Origin: Pseudomonadota bacterium
GTDB taxonomy: Bacteria > SZUA-182 > DTGQ01
DNA: 45,999 nt
Assembly (NCBI GenBank): GCA_030625085.1
Contig: DAOURK010000018.1
Coordinates: 1 to 45,999 of the forward strand
Reading direction: 5' to 3'
The notes under the pieces are model-generated. The model searched no databases. It had not been told where the DNA came from and worked only from the letters and a program-made list of their open reading frames with translations. The translations under genes were made by a program, and so were the position numbers. This document shows, piece by piece, positions 18,712-26,691 of this stretch; position 1 is the first letter of the stretch, and every line of letters begins with the position of its first letter.

Positions 18712-19770
18712 ATGCGTTTCAAAAATGTTTGTATTGAAGCCTTTGGGTATGAGCTTCCTAAAAATATTGTAACCTCAACCGAATTGGAGCAAAGGCTGGC
18801 TCCAGTATATGATAAATTAAAATTATCCTGCGGCCGATTGGAACTGATGACCGGTATCAGAGAACGTCGGTTTTGGAATAAGGGCGCCCTGCCGAGTGAA
18901 GGGAGCATCAAAGCAGGAAAAAAGGCCATTGAAAAGGCTAATATTGACCGAGAAAAATTGCAGTGTCTCATATATTCATCAGTGAGCCGTGATTTTCTGG
19001 AGCCGGCTACGGCCATGATAGTTCATGAGGCGTTAAAACTTCCTTCATCCGCCGTGGCTTTCGATGTATCCAACGCCTGTCTTGGAGTTGTCAATGGAAT
19101 GTTGATTGTGGCCAACATGATTGATCTGGGCCAGATACAAGCCGGTATCATAGTATCCGGAGAACATGCCGGCCCACTTGTTGAGACCACCATTGAACAA
19201 CTTTTAGGTGACCCTGCCCCATCAAAAGAAAAGCTGAAAAACTCCTTTGCTTCTCTTACTATAGGTTCCGGTGCAGTAGCTGTAATATTAACCCACGCTG
19301 ATATTTCAAAAACCGGCCACAGGCTTTTGGGAGGAGCCGGTCGTCTTGATTCAAAAAATAATACCCTATGCCGGGGTGGTGCAAACCACGGCCAATCTAA
19401 TATGGATTGGAATAGCCAGGCAATAACCATGAATACTGAGTCGGAAAAACTTCTGCAGGAAGGTTGTCTCTTAGCCAAAGAAACCTGGGCGGATACAAAA
19501 AACCAATTAGGTTGGCTTAATAGCGATGTGGATCGGATTTTCTCCCATCAGGTAGGCAAAGCTCATCGAAGGGCCCTGCTCAGTCACCTGGAAATAGCGA
19601 TGGAAAAAAATTTCTCCACTTTTGAATATCTCGGAAACATAGGCTCAGCCTCCTTGCCGGTAACCATGGCCATAGGGATTGATCAAGGCCGGCTCCAATC
19701 AGGACAAAAGGCGGCTATGCTGGGTATTGGAAGCGGTATTGTTTGTTCAATGTTTGGAGTTGAATGGTAA
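18712..19770 (+). CDS. oleA: OleA, acyl-CoA head-to-head condensing thiolase
   Basis: A 352-residue thiolase-fold enzyme of the KAS-III-like OleA family, which joins two fatty acyl-CoA molecules into a 2-alkyl-3-oxoalkanoic acid. Start chosen at ATG 18712 (MRFKNVCIEAFGYELP), which aligns with the usual OleA N-terminus; an upstream in-frame TTG at 18610 would add a spurious hydrophobic leader. The catalytic Cys is C123 in SNACLGVVNGM. The OleA-specific Glu is E97 in EPATA. The His (FSHQVGKAH) and Asn (LGNIGSASLP) of the triad are present. It is the first gene of a plus-strand run, with oleB starting 3 bases after its stop. Nothing suggests damage. Confidence 0.95.
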   Translation: MRFKNVCIEAFGYELPKNIVTSTELEQRLAPVYDKLKLSCGRLELMTGIRERRFWNKGALPSEGSIKAGKKAIEKANIDREKLQCLIYSSVSRDFLEPATAMIVHEALKLPSSAVAFDVSNACLGVVNGMLIVANMIDLGQIQAGIIVSGEHAGPLVETTIEQLLGDPAPSKEKLKNSFASLTIGSGAVAVILTHADISKTGHRLLGGAGRLDSKNNTLCRGGANHGQSNMDWNSQAITMNTESEKLLQEGCLLAKETWADTKNQLGWLNSDVDRIFSHQVGKAHRRALLSHLEIAMEKNFSTFEYLGNIGSASLPVTMAIGIDQGRLQSGQKAAMLGIGSGIVCSMFGVEW

Positions 19771-19773
19771 AAA

Positions 19774-20649
19774 ATGAAGCCCACCAATCTGGAACCATTT
19801 AAGGAGCTCTACCCTTTTCGTTCGCACTTTCTGCAGATCAATAATTTTCACCTTCACTATCTTGACGTAGGGACAGGAGAGCCTATAGTAATGATTCACG
19901 GCAACCCTACCTGGTCCTTTTATTTTCGTCATCTGATTATGGGATTGAGTAAAAACTATCGAATCATTGTTCCCGATCACATGGGATGCGGTCTTTCCGA
20001 CAAGCCGCAAAACTACCCTTACACCTTAAAAACCCACATAGATAATCTGGAAACCTTGCTGGAAACACTAAAGGTGTCCAACATTACCTTGGCCATGCAT
20101 GATTGGGGAGGGGCTATTGGTATGGGATATGCTGTTCGCCGGCCCCAGAAAATAAAACGACTCATCATCTTCAATACGGCAGCCTTTTTGTCATCCAGGA
20201 TGCCCTGGCAACTCAGCCTTTGTAGAATACCTGTCTTTGGTTCTATAGCTGTGCGCAGGTTTAATGCTTTCGCCGGCCTGGCCGTTTATATAGCTTGTAA
20301 ACACCATAAACGGATGACTCCTCAGGTGCGGGCCGGATATCTGGCCCCCTATAATAGTTATAAAAATCGTATTGCCACCCTTCGTTTTGTTCAGGATATT
20401 CCCAAGCTCCCTGCAGATCAAAGTTATCCTGTAGTAAAATTTATCCAGCAAAAACTCCCTCAGTTCCAAGGGCTCCCCATTTTAATTTTGTGGGGAGGAA
20501 AAGATTTTTGTTTCAACCAATTATTTTTGGAAACCTGGAAACACTACTTCCCCCAGGCACAGGTCCATGTTTTTGAGGATGCAGGGCATTATGTGGTGGA
20601 AGATGCCTATGAGCGAATTCTTCCACTGATGAGAAAATTTTTGAGGTAA
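19774..20649 (+). CDS. oleB: OleB, beta-lactone decarboxylase (alpha/beta hydrolase)
   Basis: A 291-residue alpha/beta hydrolase related to haloalkane dehalogenases. In the Ole pathway OleB removes CO2 from a cis-3,4-dialkyl-beta-lactone to give the final olefin. The oxyanion region HGNPTWSFYFRHL, nucleophile D110 in HDWGGAIGMGYA and the catalytic His H272 in DAGHYVVED are all present. The start is 3 bases after the oleA stop, consistent with translational coupling. Family members alone could be read as haloalkane dehalogenase, but the setting between oleA and oleC settles the call. Confidence 0.94.
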   Translation: MKPTNLEPFKELYPFRSHFLQINNFHLHYLDVGTGEPIVMIHGNPTWSFYFRHLIMGLSKNYRIIVPDHMGCGLSDKPQNYPYTLKTHIDNLETLLETLKVSNITLAMHDWGGAIGMGYAVRRPQKIKRLIIFNTAAFLSSRMPWQLSLCRIPVFGSIAVRRFNAFAGLAVYIACKHHKRMTPQVRAGYLAPYNSYKNRIATLRFVQDIPKLPADQSYPVVKFIQQKLPQFQGLPILILWGGKDFCFNQLFLETWKHYFPQAQVHVFEDAGHYVVEDAYERILPLMRKFLR

Positions 20650-20659
20650 TGAAATAAAA

Positions 20660-22312
20660 ATGAATATTGCTTCTTACTTGCCCAAAATGGCCCAGGAAAT
20701 ACCCTTTCAAAAGGCGGTTGTCTTTCCCCATGCTCGGGATGCAGAGGGAAGGGTTTCGTATACCCACTATACCTTCCACCAATTGAATGAAGAAGCGGAT
20801 CGCTACGCCTATGGCCTTACCGACTTAGGACTGACAAAAGGAATGCGGGTACTTTTGATGGTAAGACCCGGCCTGGAATTCATAGCCCTTACCTTTGCCC
20901 TCTTTAAGATTGGAGCTGTCCCTATCTTAATTGATCCGGGTATGGGTAAAGCAAACCTGCTCAACTGTATCGCATTGGTGGAGCCGCAGGGTTTAATTGC
21001 CGTCCCCTTTGTTCACCTGGCCAAACTCTTTTACCGGAAATACTTTCACAGCGTAAAGTATTCTCTGACTGTAGGCAGAAAATGCTTTATCGGGGGCCCT
21101 ACAACGCAAGAGATTCGCAGGACCGAAGGCAAGCCTTTTCCCATGATAGAAACCAAAGATACTGATATGGCGGCTATTCTCTTTACCACCGGCAGCACCG
21201 GACCCCCAAAAGGAGTTGTATATTTACACGGCATGTTCATCGCTCAGGTAAAATTGATACAACAGGCTTATGGCATTCAAAAAGGAGAGGTAGACCTGCC
21301 GGGATTTCCTTTGTTTGCCCTGTTCAGCACAGCTATGGGTATGACCTCGGTGATTCCCGATATGGATCCAACCAGACCGGCCCAGGTAGATCCGGTAAAA
21401 ATAGTTGAAGCGATTCAAAATCATGGAGTTACCAATAGCTTCGGCTCGCCGGCTATCTGGAGGCGAGTGACTGAATATTGTCTTCAGGAAGGTATTCAGC
21501 TCCCCTCAATCAAACGCATACTTATGGCCGGGGCGCCTGTGCCGGGAGCAATCTTAAAACGTTTTACCAAAATCTTATCAAAAGGGGCGGATACCCATAC
21601 CCCTTATGGGGCCACAGAATCTTTACCGAGCTGTTCCATCAGCGGCTCCGAAATTCTGGAGGAAACCGAAGCCAAAACACGGACAGGCGCCGGGACTTGT
21701 GTAGGCCTTCCCCTTCCCTCTATCAGGATTAAGGTTATTGAAATTTCCGATAAAGTAATTCCCACCTGGGATATGGTTCAAGAACTTCCCCAGGGCAAAA
21801 TCGGTGAAATCGTTGTTCAGGGGCCGGTTGTAACCCATGAATATTATAACCTGAAAAAAACTACCCAACTCCATAAAATCTATGATGGGATAAAGATCTG
21901 GCATCGTTTTGGTGATGTAGGATACCTGGATAAAAAAGGACGTCTTTGGTTTTGTGGTCGAAAAGCCCATCGGGTTATTACCTCTCAAGGGACCATGTTT
22001 ACTATTCCCTGCGAGGCTATTTTTAATGAGCATCCTCAAGTATTTCGTTCCGCTCTGATAGGAATCGGACAACAAAATCCGAAGCAGCCGACCATTATAG
22101 TAGAACCGAAAAAAGGCAAAATGCCGCGAGGGAAAAAAGAAACTCAAAAATTTTCCAGGGAGTTGAGAGAAATAGGCAAAACGAGCCCATTAACTCAGGC
22201 AATCGACACCTTCTTGTTTCACCCCTCATTCCCTGTAGATATCCGGCATAATGCCAAAATTTTCAGAGAGAAGCTGGCCCTATGGGCTAAAAAAAAGGTA
22301 ATCAGAAATTAA
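20660..22312 (+). CDS. oleC: OleC, beta-lactone synthetase (AMP-binding family)
   Basis: A 550-residue ANL-superfamily enzyme that uses ATP to cyclise the 2-alkyl-3-hydroxyalkanoic acid from OleD into a beta-lactone. The phosphate-binding loop FTTGSTGPPKGVVYLHG is at about 175-191. The aromatic/substrate motif TPYGATESLP, the hinge region GDVGYLDKKGRLWFCGR and a C-terminal Lys segment (DIRHNAKIFREKL) are visible. It starts 10 bases after oleB. Annotation pipelines often call such genes fatty-acid CoA ligase. The oleABCD order supports OleC. Confidence 0.94.
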   Translation: MNIASYLPKMAQEIPFQKAVVFPHARDAEGRVSYTHYTFHQLNEEADRYAYGLTDLGLTKGMRVLLMVRPGLEFIALTFALFKIGAVPILIDPGMGKANLLNCIALVEPQGLIAVPFVHLAKLFYRKYFHSVKYSLTVGRKCFIGGPTTQEIRRTEGKPFPMIETKDTDMAAILFTTGSTGPPKGVVYLHGMFIAQVKLIQQAYGIQKGEVDLPGFPLFALFSTAMGMTSVIPDMDPTRPAQVDPVKIVEAIQNHGVTNSFGSPAIWRRVTEYCLQEGIQLPSIKRILMAGAPVPGAILKRFTKILSKGADTHTPYGATESLPSCSISGSEILEETEAKTRTGAGTCVGLPLPSIRIKVIEISDKVIPTWDMVQELPQGKIGEIVVQGPVVTHEYYNLKKTTQLHKIYDGIKIWHRFGDVGYLDKKGRLWFCGRKAHRVITSQGTMFTIPCEAIFNEHPQVFRSALIGIGQQNPKQPTIIVEPKKGKMPRGKKETQKFSRELREIGKTSPLTQAIDTFLFHPSFPVDIRHNAKIFREKLALWAKKKVIRN

Positions 22313-22362
22313 GCTAAAAAAATACCGTTCACCATAGTTATTGCTGAGTGCACAAAGGAGCA

Positions 22363-22428
22363 CAAAGGGGTCAAATCTTTATTCTTGACAAACGTACGTT
22401 TGTCAAGAATAAAGATTTGACCCCTTTG
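22363..22428. repeat. 66-bp perfect palindrome between oleC and oleD
   Basis: The two 33-base arms are exact inverses meeting at AACGT|ACGTT (centre 22395/22396), with no loop. The arm reads CAAAGGGGTCAAATCTTTAT then TCTTGACAAACGT. The GGGGTCAAATCT-type sequence resembles palindromes moved by REP-associated (RAYT) transposases; no such transposase is in the window. In the ole transcript it would fold into a very stable hairpin and could attenuate or protect the mRNA. Confidence 0.97.
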
Positions 22429-22483
22429 AAGACCAATTCAAGTTAAAATTAGCGCTTACAATTTAAAATGAAGGATGGTGATT

Positions 22484-23467
22484 ATGAAGGCATTAGTAAC
22501 CGGTGGCGGCGGCTTTATCGGAAGATATGTCGTTAAAAAACTTCTTGATCGAGGTGACCGGGTTCGCATCTTAGGACGAAAAAATTACCCGGACCTTCAA
22601 AAGCTTGGCGTAGAAATTGTTCAGGCAGATCTACGTCAAAACCAGGCTGTGGAAAAAGCGTGCCTGGGCATGGATTGTGTTTTTCACATTGGGTCTTTAA
22701 CCGGGATCTGGGGCAAGCGCCGAGATTTTTATCAAACCAATGTTCTGGGCACCCGCTCCATTATCTCCGGCTGTCAAAAGCACGGCGTACCCAAATTGAT
22801 TTATACCAGTTCCCCCAGTGTTGTCTATGATCAAGGAGATCAAATTAATATAGACGAAACTACCCCATATCCTAAAAAATATCTTTGCCCCTATCCTGAA
22901 ACCAAAGCCATGGCTGAACAGCTTGTTCTTGGAGCTAATGATAACCAAAAATTGGCTACTACGGCTCTTCGCCCACATCTGGTAATTGGGCCGGGGGATA
23001 CAAATTTAATCCCCAGGTTGCTGGATCGGGCAAAGAGAGGAAAGCTGATGATTGTCGGAGATGGTACGAATAGGGTTGATCTTACCTATGTGGAAAATGT
23101 TGCTCATGCTCATCTATTGGCCGCAGATAAATTGATCCCTCATTCGCCGATAGCAGGGGAGGCCTTTTTTATCAGTCAGGGAGAGCCGGTAATCCTTTGG
23201 GAATGGATAAACCGGCTTTTGGAAAAAATGGACATTCCCAAGATTACAAAATCTATATCTCTGGCCAAGGCAAAAAAAATAGGCCGGCTCATGGAAATAG
23301 TTTACCACATTTTGCATCTCCAAAAAGACCCGCCAATGACCAGATTTGTTGCTTCACAACTGGGCACATCACATTATTTTAATATCTCCAAAGCAAAAAA
23401 ATATTTAGGCTATACCCCTATTATCAGTTTGAAAGAGGGAGTGGATATTTTGGTGAAATACTATTAA
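22484..23467 (+). CDS. oleD: OleD, NAD(P)H-dependent 2-alkyl-3-oxoalkanoate reductase
   Basis: A 327-residue extended short-chain dehydrogenase. In the Ole pathway it reduces the OleA product to a beta-hydroxy acid. The nucleotide-binding motif is TGGGGFIGRYV near the N-terminus, followed by DCVFHIGSLTGIWG and TSSPSVVYD. The catalytic pair is in YPETK (Tyr and Lys four apart). ATG 22484 is preferred because AAGGA lies 8 bases upstream; an in-frame ATG at 22475 is the alternative. It is separated from oleC by 171 bases containing a 66-base palindrome, so the operon may be split or attenuated there. Confidence 0.93.
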   Translation: MKALVTGGGGFIGRYVVKKLLDRGDRVRILGRKNYPDLQKLGVEIVQADLRQNQAVEKACLGMDCVFHIGSLTGIWGKRRDFYQTNVLGTRSIISGCQKHGVPKLIYTSSPSVVYDQGDQINIDETTPYPKKYLCPYPETKAMAEQLVLGANDNQKLATTALRPHLVIGPGDTNLIPRLLDRAKRGKLMIVGDGTNRVDLTYVENVAHAHLLAADKLIPHSPIAGEAFFISQGEPVILWEWINRLLEKMDIPKITKSISLAKAKKIGRLMEIVYHILHLQKDPPMTRFVASQLGTSHYFNISKAKKYLGYTPIISLKEGVDILVKYY

Positions 23468-23659
23468 ACTAAAATTTTTCTTGCATGAATAGCCTTCTAA
23501 TGGTATATTATTTAGTCTTAAATAAAAATAACTGTCAAATAAATAGAATTTTTTACAAAATAAATTCCCTCCACCACGTGATTCCTGAATAAAATTATAG
23601 AGAGTATATCGGGAATATTTGGAAATTTTAATGATATCAAATTTAAGATAGTATATACC

Positions 23660-24904
23660 ATGCTGCCAGGCTTAAAAAAAAGAGTGGTCATTACCGGACT
23701 TGGATTAACTGCCCCAAATGGAAATTCCTTGAAAGAATATCGAAAAAATCTTCTTGAAGGCAAGTCCGGGGTTCAAAGGTTTAAGACACGCTATATGGAT
23801 GAAGTTCCTGCAGGTGTGTGTGACTTCGACGTATTAAAATATCAAAAGAAAAAAGAAGCCCGCCGCGGAACACGTGCCGGTTCTATTGCCATCTATTGCG
23901 CTCACGAAGCAGTTAAAGATTCTGGAATTGATTTCACCAATTTTGATAAATCCAAAATCGGAATTTATTTAGGAATTACCGAGCATGGGAATGTGGAGAC
24001 GGAAAATGAAATATACAACATTCAGCAGTTTAGCTATGACATAAAATATTGGACCCACCACCACAACCCCAGAACAGTAGCCAACAATCCGGCAGGCGAA
24101 TTATCCCTTAATATGGGCATCACAGGTCCCCATTATACTATTGGCGCCGCCTGTGCAGCAGGAAATTGCGGTCTGATCCAGGGCATGCAAATGCTGCAAT
24201 TACATGAAGTTGATCTGGCCCTGGCCGGCGGAGTATCCGAAAGTATCCACACCTTTGGTATCTTTGCCAGTTTTAAAAGCCAGGGAGCTTTGGCCTGTCA
24301 TGTTGATCCTACGAAAGCCTCACGCCCCTTTGACCGGGACCGAAATGGAATCGTAGTTTCCGAGGGAGGCTGTATTTATATGCTCGAACGATTGGAAGAT
24401 GCCTTAAAACGAGAAGCGAACATCTATGGGGAAATCATTGGTCATGCGATTAATTCCGATGCCATAGATTTTGTAATACCCTATGGTGAACGGCAAGCTG
24501 AATGTATAGAATTAGCTTTGCAACGGGCAAAAGTAACCCCTGAGCAAATAGATATTCTCAGTACTCATGCAACTGCTACCCAAGTCGGAGATAACCAGGA
24601 AGCCAAGGCAATTCTGAGGGTTTTCGGTAACAGCCCAAAAACCTATATTAATAACACAAAAAGCTATATTGGACATACCATGGGTGCCGCCGGCGCCATA
24701 GAATTAGCGGGTAACTTGCCCTCATTCCGGGACAAAACAGTGCATCCGACCATTAATCTTGAGAATCCGGACCCCGAATGTATGATTACCAACCTGGTAA
24801 AAAACCAACCCCAACAAATAAAAAAAGCGGACATTATCCTGAATAATTCCTTTGGGATGCTCGGTATTAACTCTGTTGTTATTGTTAAACGCTTCGAAAA
24901 ATGA
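23660..24904 (+). CDS. FabF-like beta-ketoacyl-ACP synthase
   Basis: A 414-residue condensing enzyme of the KAS I/II family with a complete Cys-His-His triad: C165 in IGAACAAGNCG, H303 in STHATATQVGD and H339 in YIGHTMGAAG. The first His motif is unusual, since most FabF proteins read HGTGT or HGTST after the His and here it is HATAT. It should extend an ACP-bound acyl chain, most likely on the ACP encoded 124 bases downstream. Its place after oleABCD and before a CrtI-like oxidoreductase suggests a specialised acyl product rather than housekeeping fatty-acid synthesis. That is inference from context. Confidence 0.92.
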   Translation: MLPGLKKRVVITGLGLTAPNGNSLKEYRKNLLEGKSGVQRFKTRYMDEVPAGVCDFDVLKYQKKKEARRGTRAGSIAIYCAHEAVKDSGIDFTNFDKSKIGIYLGITEHGNVETENEIYNIQQFSYDIKYWTHHHNPRTVANNPAGELSLNMGITGPHYTIGAACAAGNCGLIQGMQMLQLHEVDLALAGGVSESIHTFGIFASFKSQGALACHVDPTKASRPFDRDRNGIVVSEGGCIYMLERLEDALKREANIYGEIIGHAINSDAIDFVIPYGERQAECIELALQRAKVTPEQIDILSTHATATQVGDNQEAKAILRVFGNSPKTYINNTKSYIGHTMGAAGAIELAGNLPSFRDKTVHPTINLENPDPECMITNLVKNQPQQIKKADIILNNSFGMLGINSVVIVKRFEK

Positions 24905-25028
24905 TAAAAGAATATGGTAAAAAGAACCGAAAAAAAATATCGACAAAAATTTAATGAATTAGTAAAATAATTTTGATAAAATCTACGAGAACAGGTAAAT
25001 GTCAACAAAATAACCGCGGGGAGATGAA

Positions 25029-25280
25029 ATGACAAAAGAAGAGGTTAAGACATCACTTTTAAACATCATTTCTGAAATTGTTCCGGATGAGGACGTGATG
25101 AATCTTGAGGGAAATACTAGTATCCGAGATCAAATCGATCTGGATTCAATGGATTTTTTAGACATTATTATGGAAATTCGTAAGAAATATCAAGTTGAAA
25201 TCCCTGAAGAAGATTATCCGGAACTGGCAACCATGAATAGCAGTGTGACCTATTTGGAACCTTTACTCGTAGATAAATAA
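25029..25280 (+). CDS. acyl carrier protein
   Basis: An 83-residue acidic, mostly helical protein with the phosphopantetheine site S40 in IDLDSMDFLDII, normal for ACPs of fatty-acid and polyketide systems. A GGGGAG ribosome-binding stretch precedes ATG 25029. It lies between the KS and the CrtI-like gene, 8 bases before the latter. The second helix reads DSMDFLDI rather than the DSLDTVEL of housekeeping AcpP, which fits a dedicated carrier. Confidence 0.93.
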   Translation: MTKEEVKTSLLNIISEIVPDEDVMNLEGNTSIRDQIDLDSMDFLDIIMEIRKKYQVEIPEEDYPELATMNSSVTYLEPLLVDK

Positions 25281-25288
25281 AATTATCA

Positions 25289-26680
25289 ATGAAGTATGAT
25301 CTTATCATCATTGGTGGAGGCTTATCAGGTCTTGCCGCCGGGATTCGGTCAGCCCACTTTGGAAATCGGGTTTGTATTTTAGAACAACAAGGCCGGGTCG
25401 GGGGCTTAAATTCTTATTATCATTACCAGGGACGAATCTTTGACATTGGCTTACATGCCATCACCAATTATGTTCCCCGACATATCAAATCCACCCCCCT
25501 GGCTAAAACATTACGTCAACTTCGGTTATCTTACGACGATTTTCAACTCCTTCCACAACAAATCTCCCGAATTACATTCCCTACAAAAGAATTAAGATTT
25601 ACCAATGACTTTAATTTCTTTATTCAGGAAATCAGCGAAAAATTCCCTCATCAAATTGATCAATTCACAAAATTTGTTCAATCGCTCAAGGGTTATGACG
25701 AATTTTCAGCAAAAAAAGAATTTGTATCAACCCGACAAATTTTGCAGTCTTTTTTTTTCGACCCTCTTTTAATTGAAATGCTTCTCTGCCCATTAATGTT
25801 CTATGGATGCTCCTGGGAAAATGATATAGATTTTGCCCAATTTTCAGTTCTCTTTCGAAGTATCTTTTGTGAGGGATTCGCCAGACCACAGGATGGAATG
25901 AGCAAAATAATTCAACTCTTGAAAACAAAATATCAACATTGCGGCGGAGAATTAAAAACCAACTGTAAGGTTCAAAAACTCCATATTCACCAAAACAAAG
26001 TAAGCGAAGTTCATCTGTCCAATGGCCAAACCATGAAAGCTGAAAAAATTATTTCATGTATTGGTCTTCCGGAAACAAAAGACCTCTGTACTTCCTGGGG
26101 AGGTAAAACAACAAATCGAACAACAACCCCAAGGACTGGGGCCCTATCATTTATGGAATCCATTATAATCCTTAATACTATGCCTTCTCAGCTTACATTT
26201 GATACCACTATTCTCTTTTATAATGATTCGGAGCGTTTCTTTTATCAAAGGCCTAAAACTTTAATTGATACATCAAGCGGAGTTATTTGCTGCCCCAACA
26301 ATTATCAAACGGAAAAACCTTTGCCCGAAGGGATGATCCGTCTTACCAATCTGGCCAATTTTACGCTCTGGAATGGATTGGATGAAGAAGAATATCACAT
26401 CCAAAAAAAATTCTGCCTGAGAGAATCATTGAAAAAAGTGGAGAGATTCATTCCCGGTTTGCAAGACAGGATTCTGATTCACGATATTTTTACACCTAAA
26501 ACCATTGAAAAATTTACCGGCCGCCGGCAAGGTGCGGTTTATGGGACACCGGATAAAACAAAAGATGGCCTAACACCAATTAAAAACCTTTTTATCTGCG
26601 GGACGGATCAGGGTTATTTGGGTATCGTCGGCGCTATGCTCAGCGGCATTTCTATGGCCAATGCGCATATTTTGTATTGA
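25289..26680 (+). CDS. CrtI/phytoene-desaturase-like FAD oxidoreductase
   Basis: A 463-residue flavoprotein with an N-terminal dinucleotide-binding fold (IIGGGLSGLAAGIRSAHFGN, then ILEQQGRVGG) and a C-terminal FAD-closing motif (LFICGTDQGYLGIVGAMLSG). The family includes carotenoid desaturases, isomerases and retinol saturase-type enzymes. No carotenoid genes (crtB, crtE) are nearby, and it is coupled 8 bases after an ACP gene. Action on an ACP-bound or hydrocarbon polyene chain is therefore a reasonable guess, not shown. It closes the plus-strand island and converges on the next gene with 11 bases between stops. Confidence 0.9.
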   Translation: MKYDLIIIGGGLSGLAAGIRSAHFGNRVCILEQQGRVGGLNSYYHYQGRIFDIGLHAITNYVPRHIKSTPLAKTLRQLRLSYDDFQLLPQQISRITFPTKELRFTNDFNFFIQEISEKFPHQIDQFTKFVQSLKGYDEFSAKKEFVSTRQILQSFFFDPLLIEMLLCPLMFYGCSWENDIDFAQFSVLFRSIFCEGFARPQDGMSKIIQLLKTKYQHCGGELKTNCKVQKLHIHQNKVSEVHLSNGQTMKAEKIISCIGLPETKDLCTSWGGKTTNRTTTPRTGALSFMESIIILNTMPSQLTFDTTILFYNDSERFFYQRPKTLIDTSSGVICCPNNYQTEKPLPEGMIRLTNLANFTLWNGLDEEEYHIQKKFCLRESLKKVERFIPGLQDRILIHDIFTPKTIEKFTGRRQGAVYGTPDKTKDGLTPIKNLFICGTDQGYLGIVGAMLSGISMANAHILY

Positions 26681-26691
26681 CCTAATTATTT

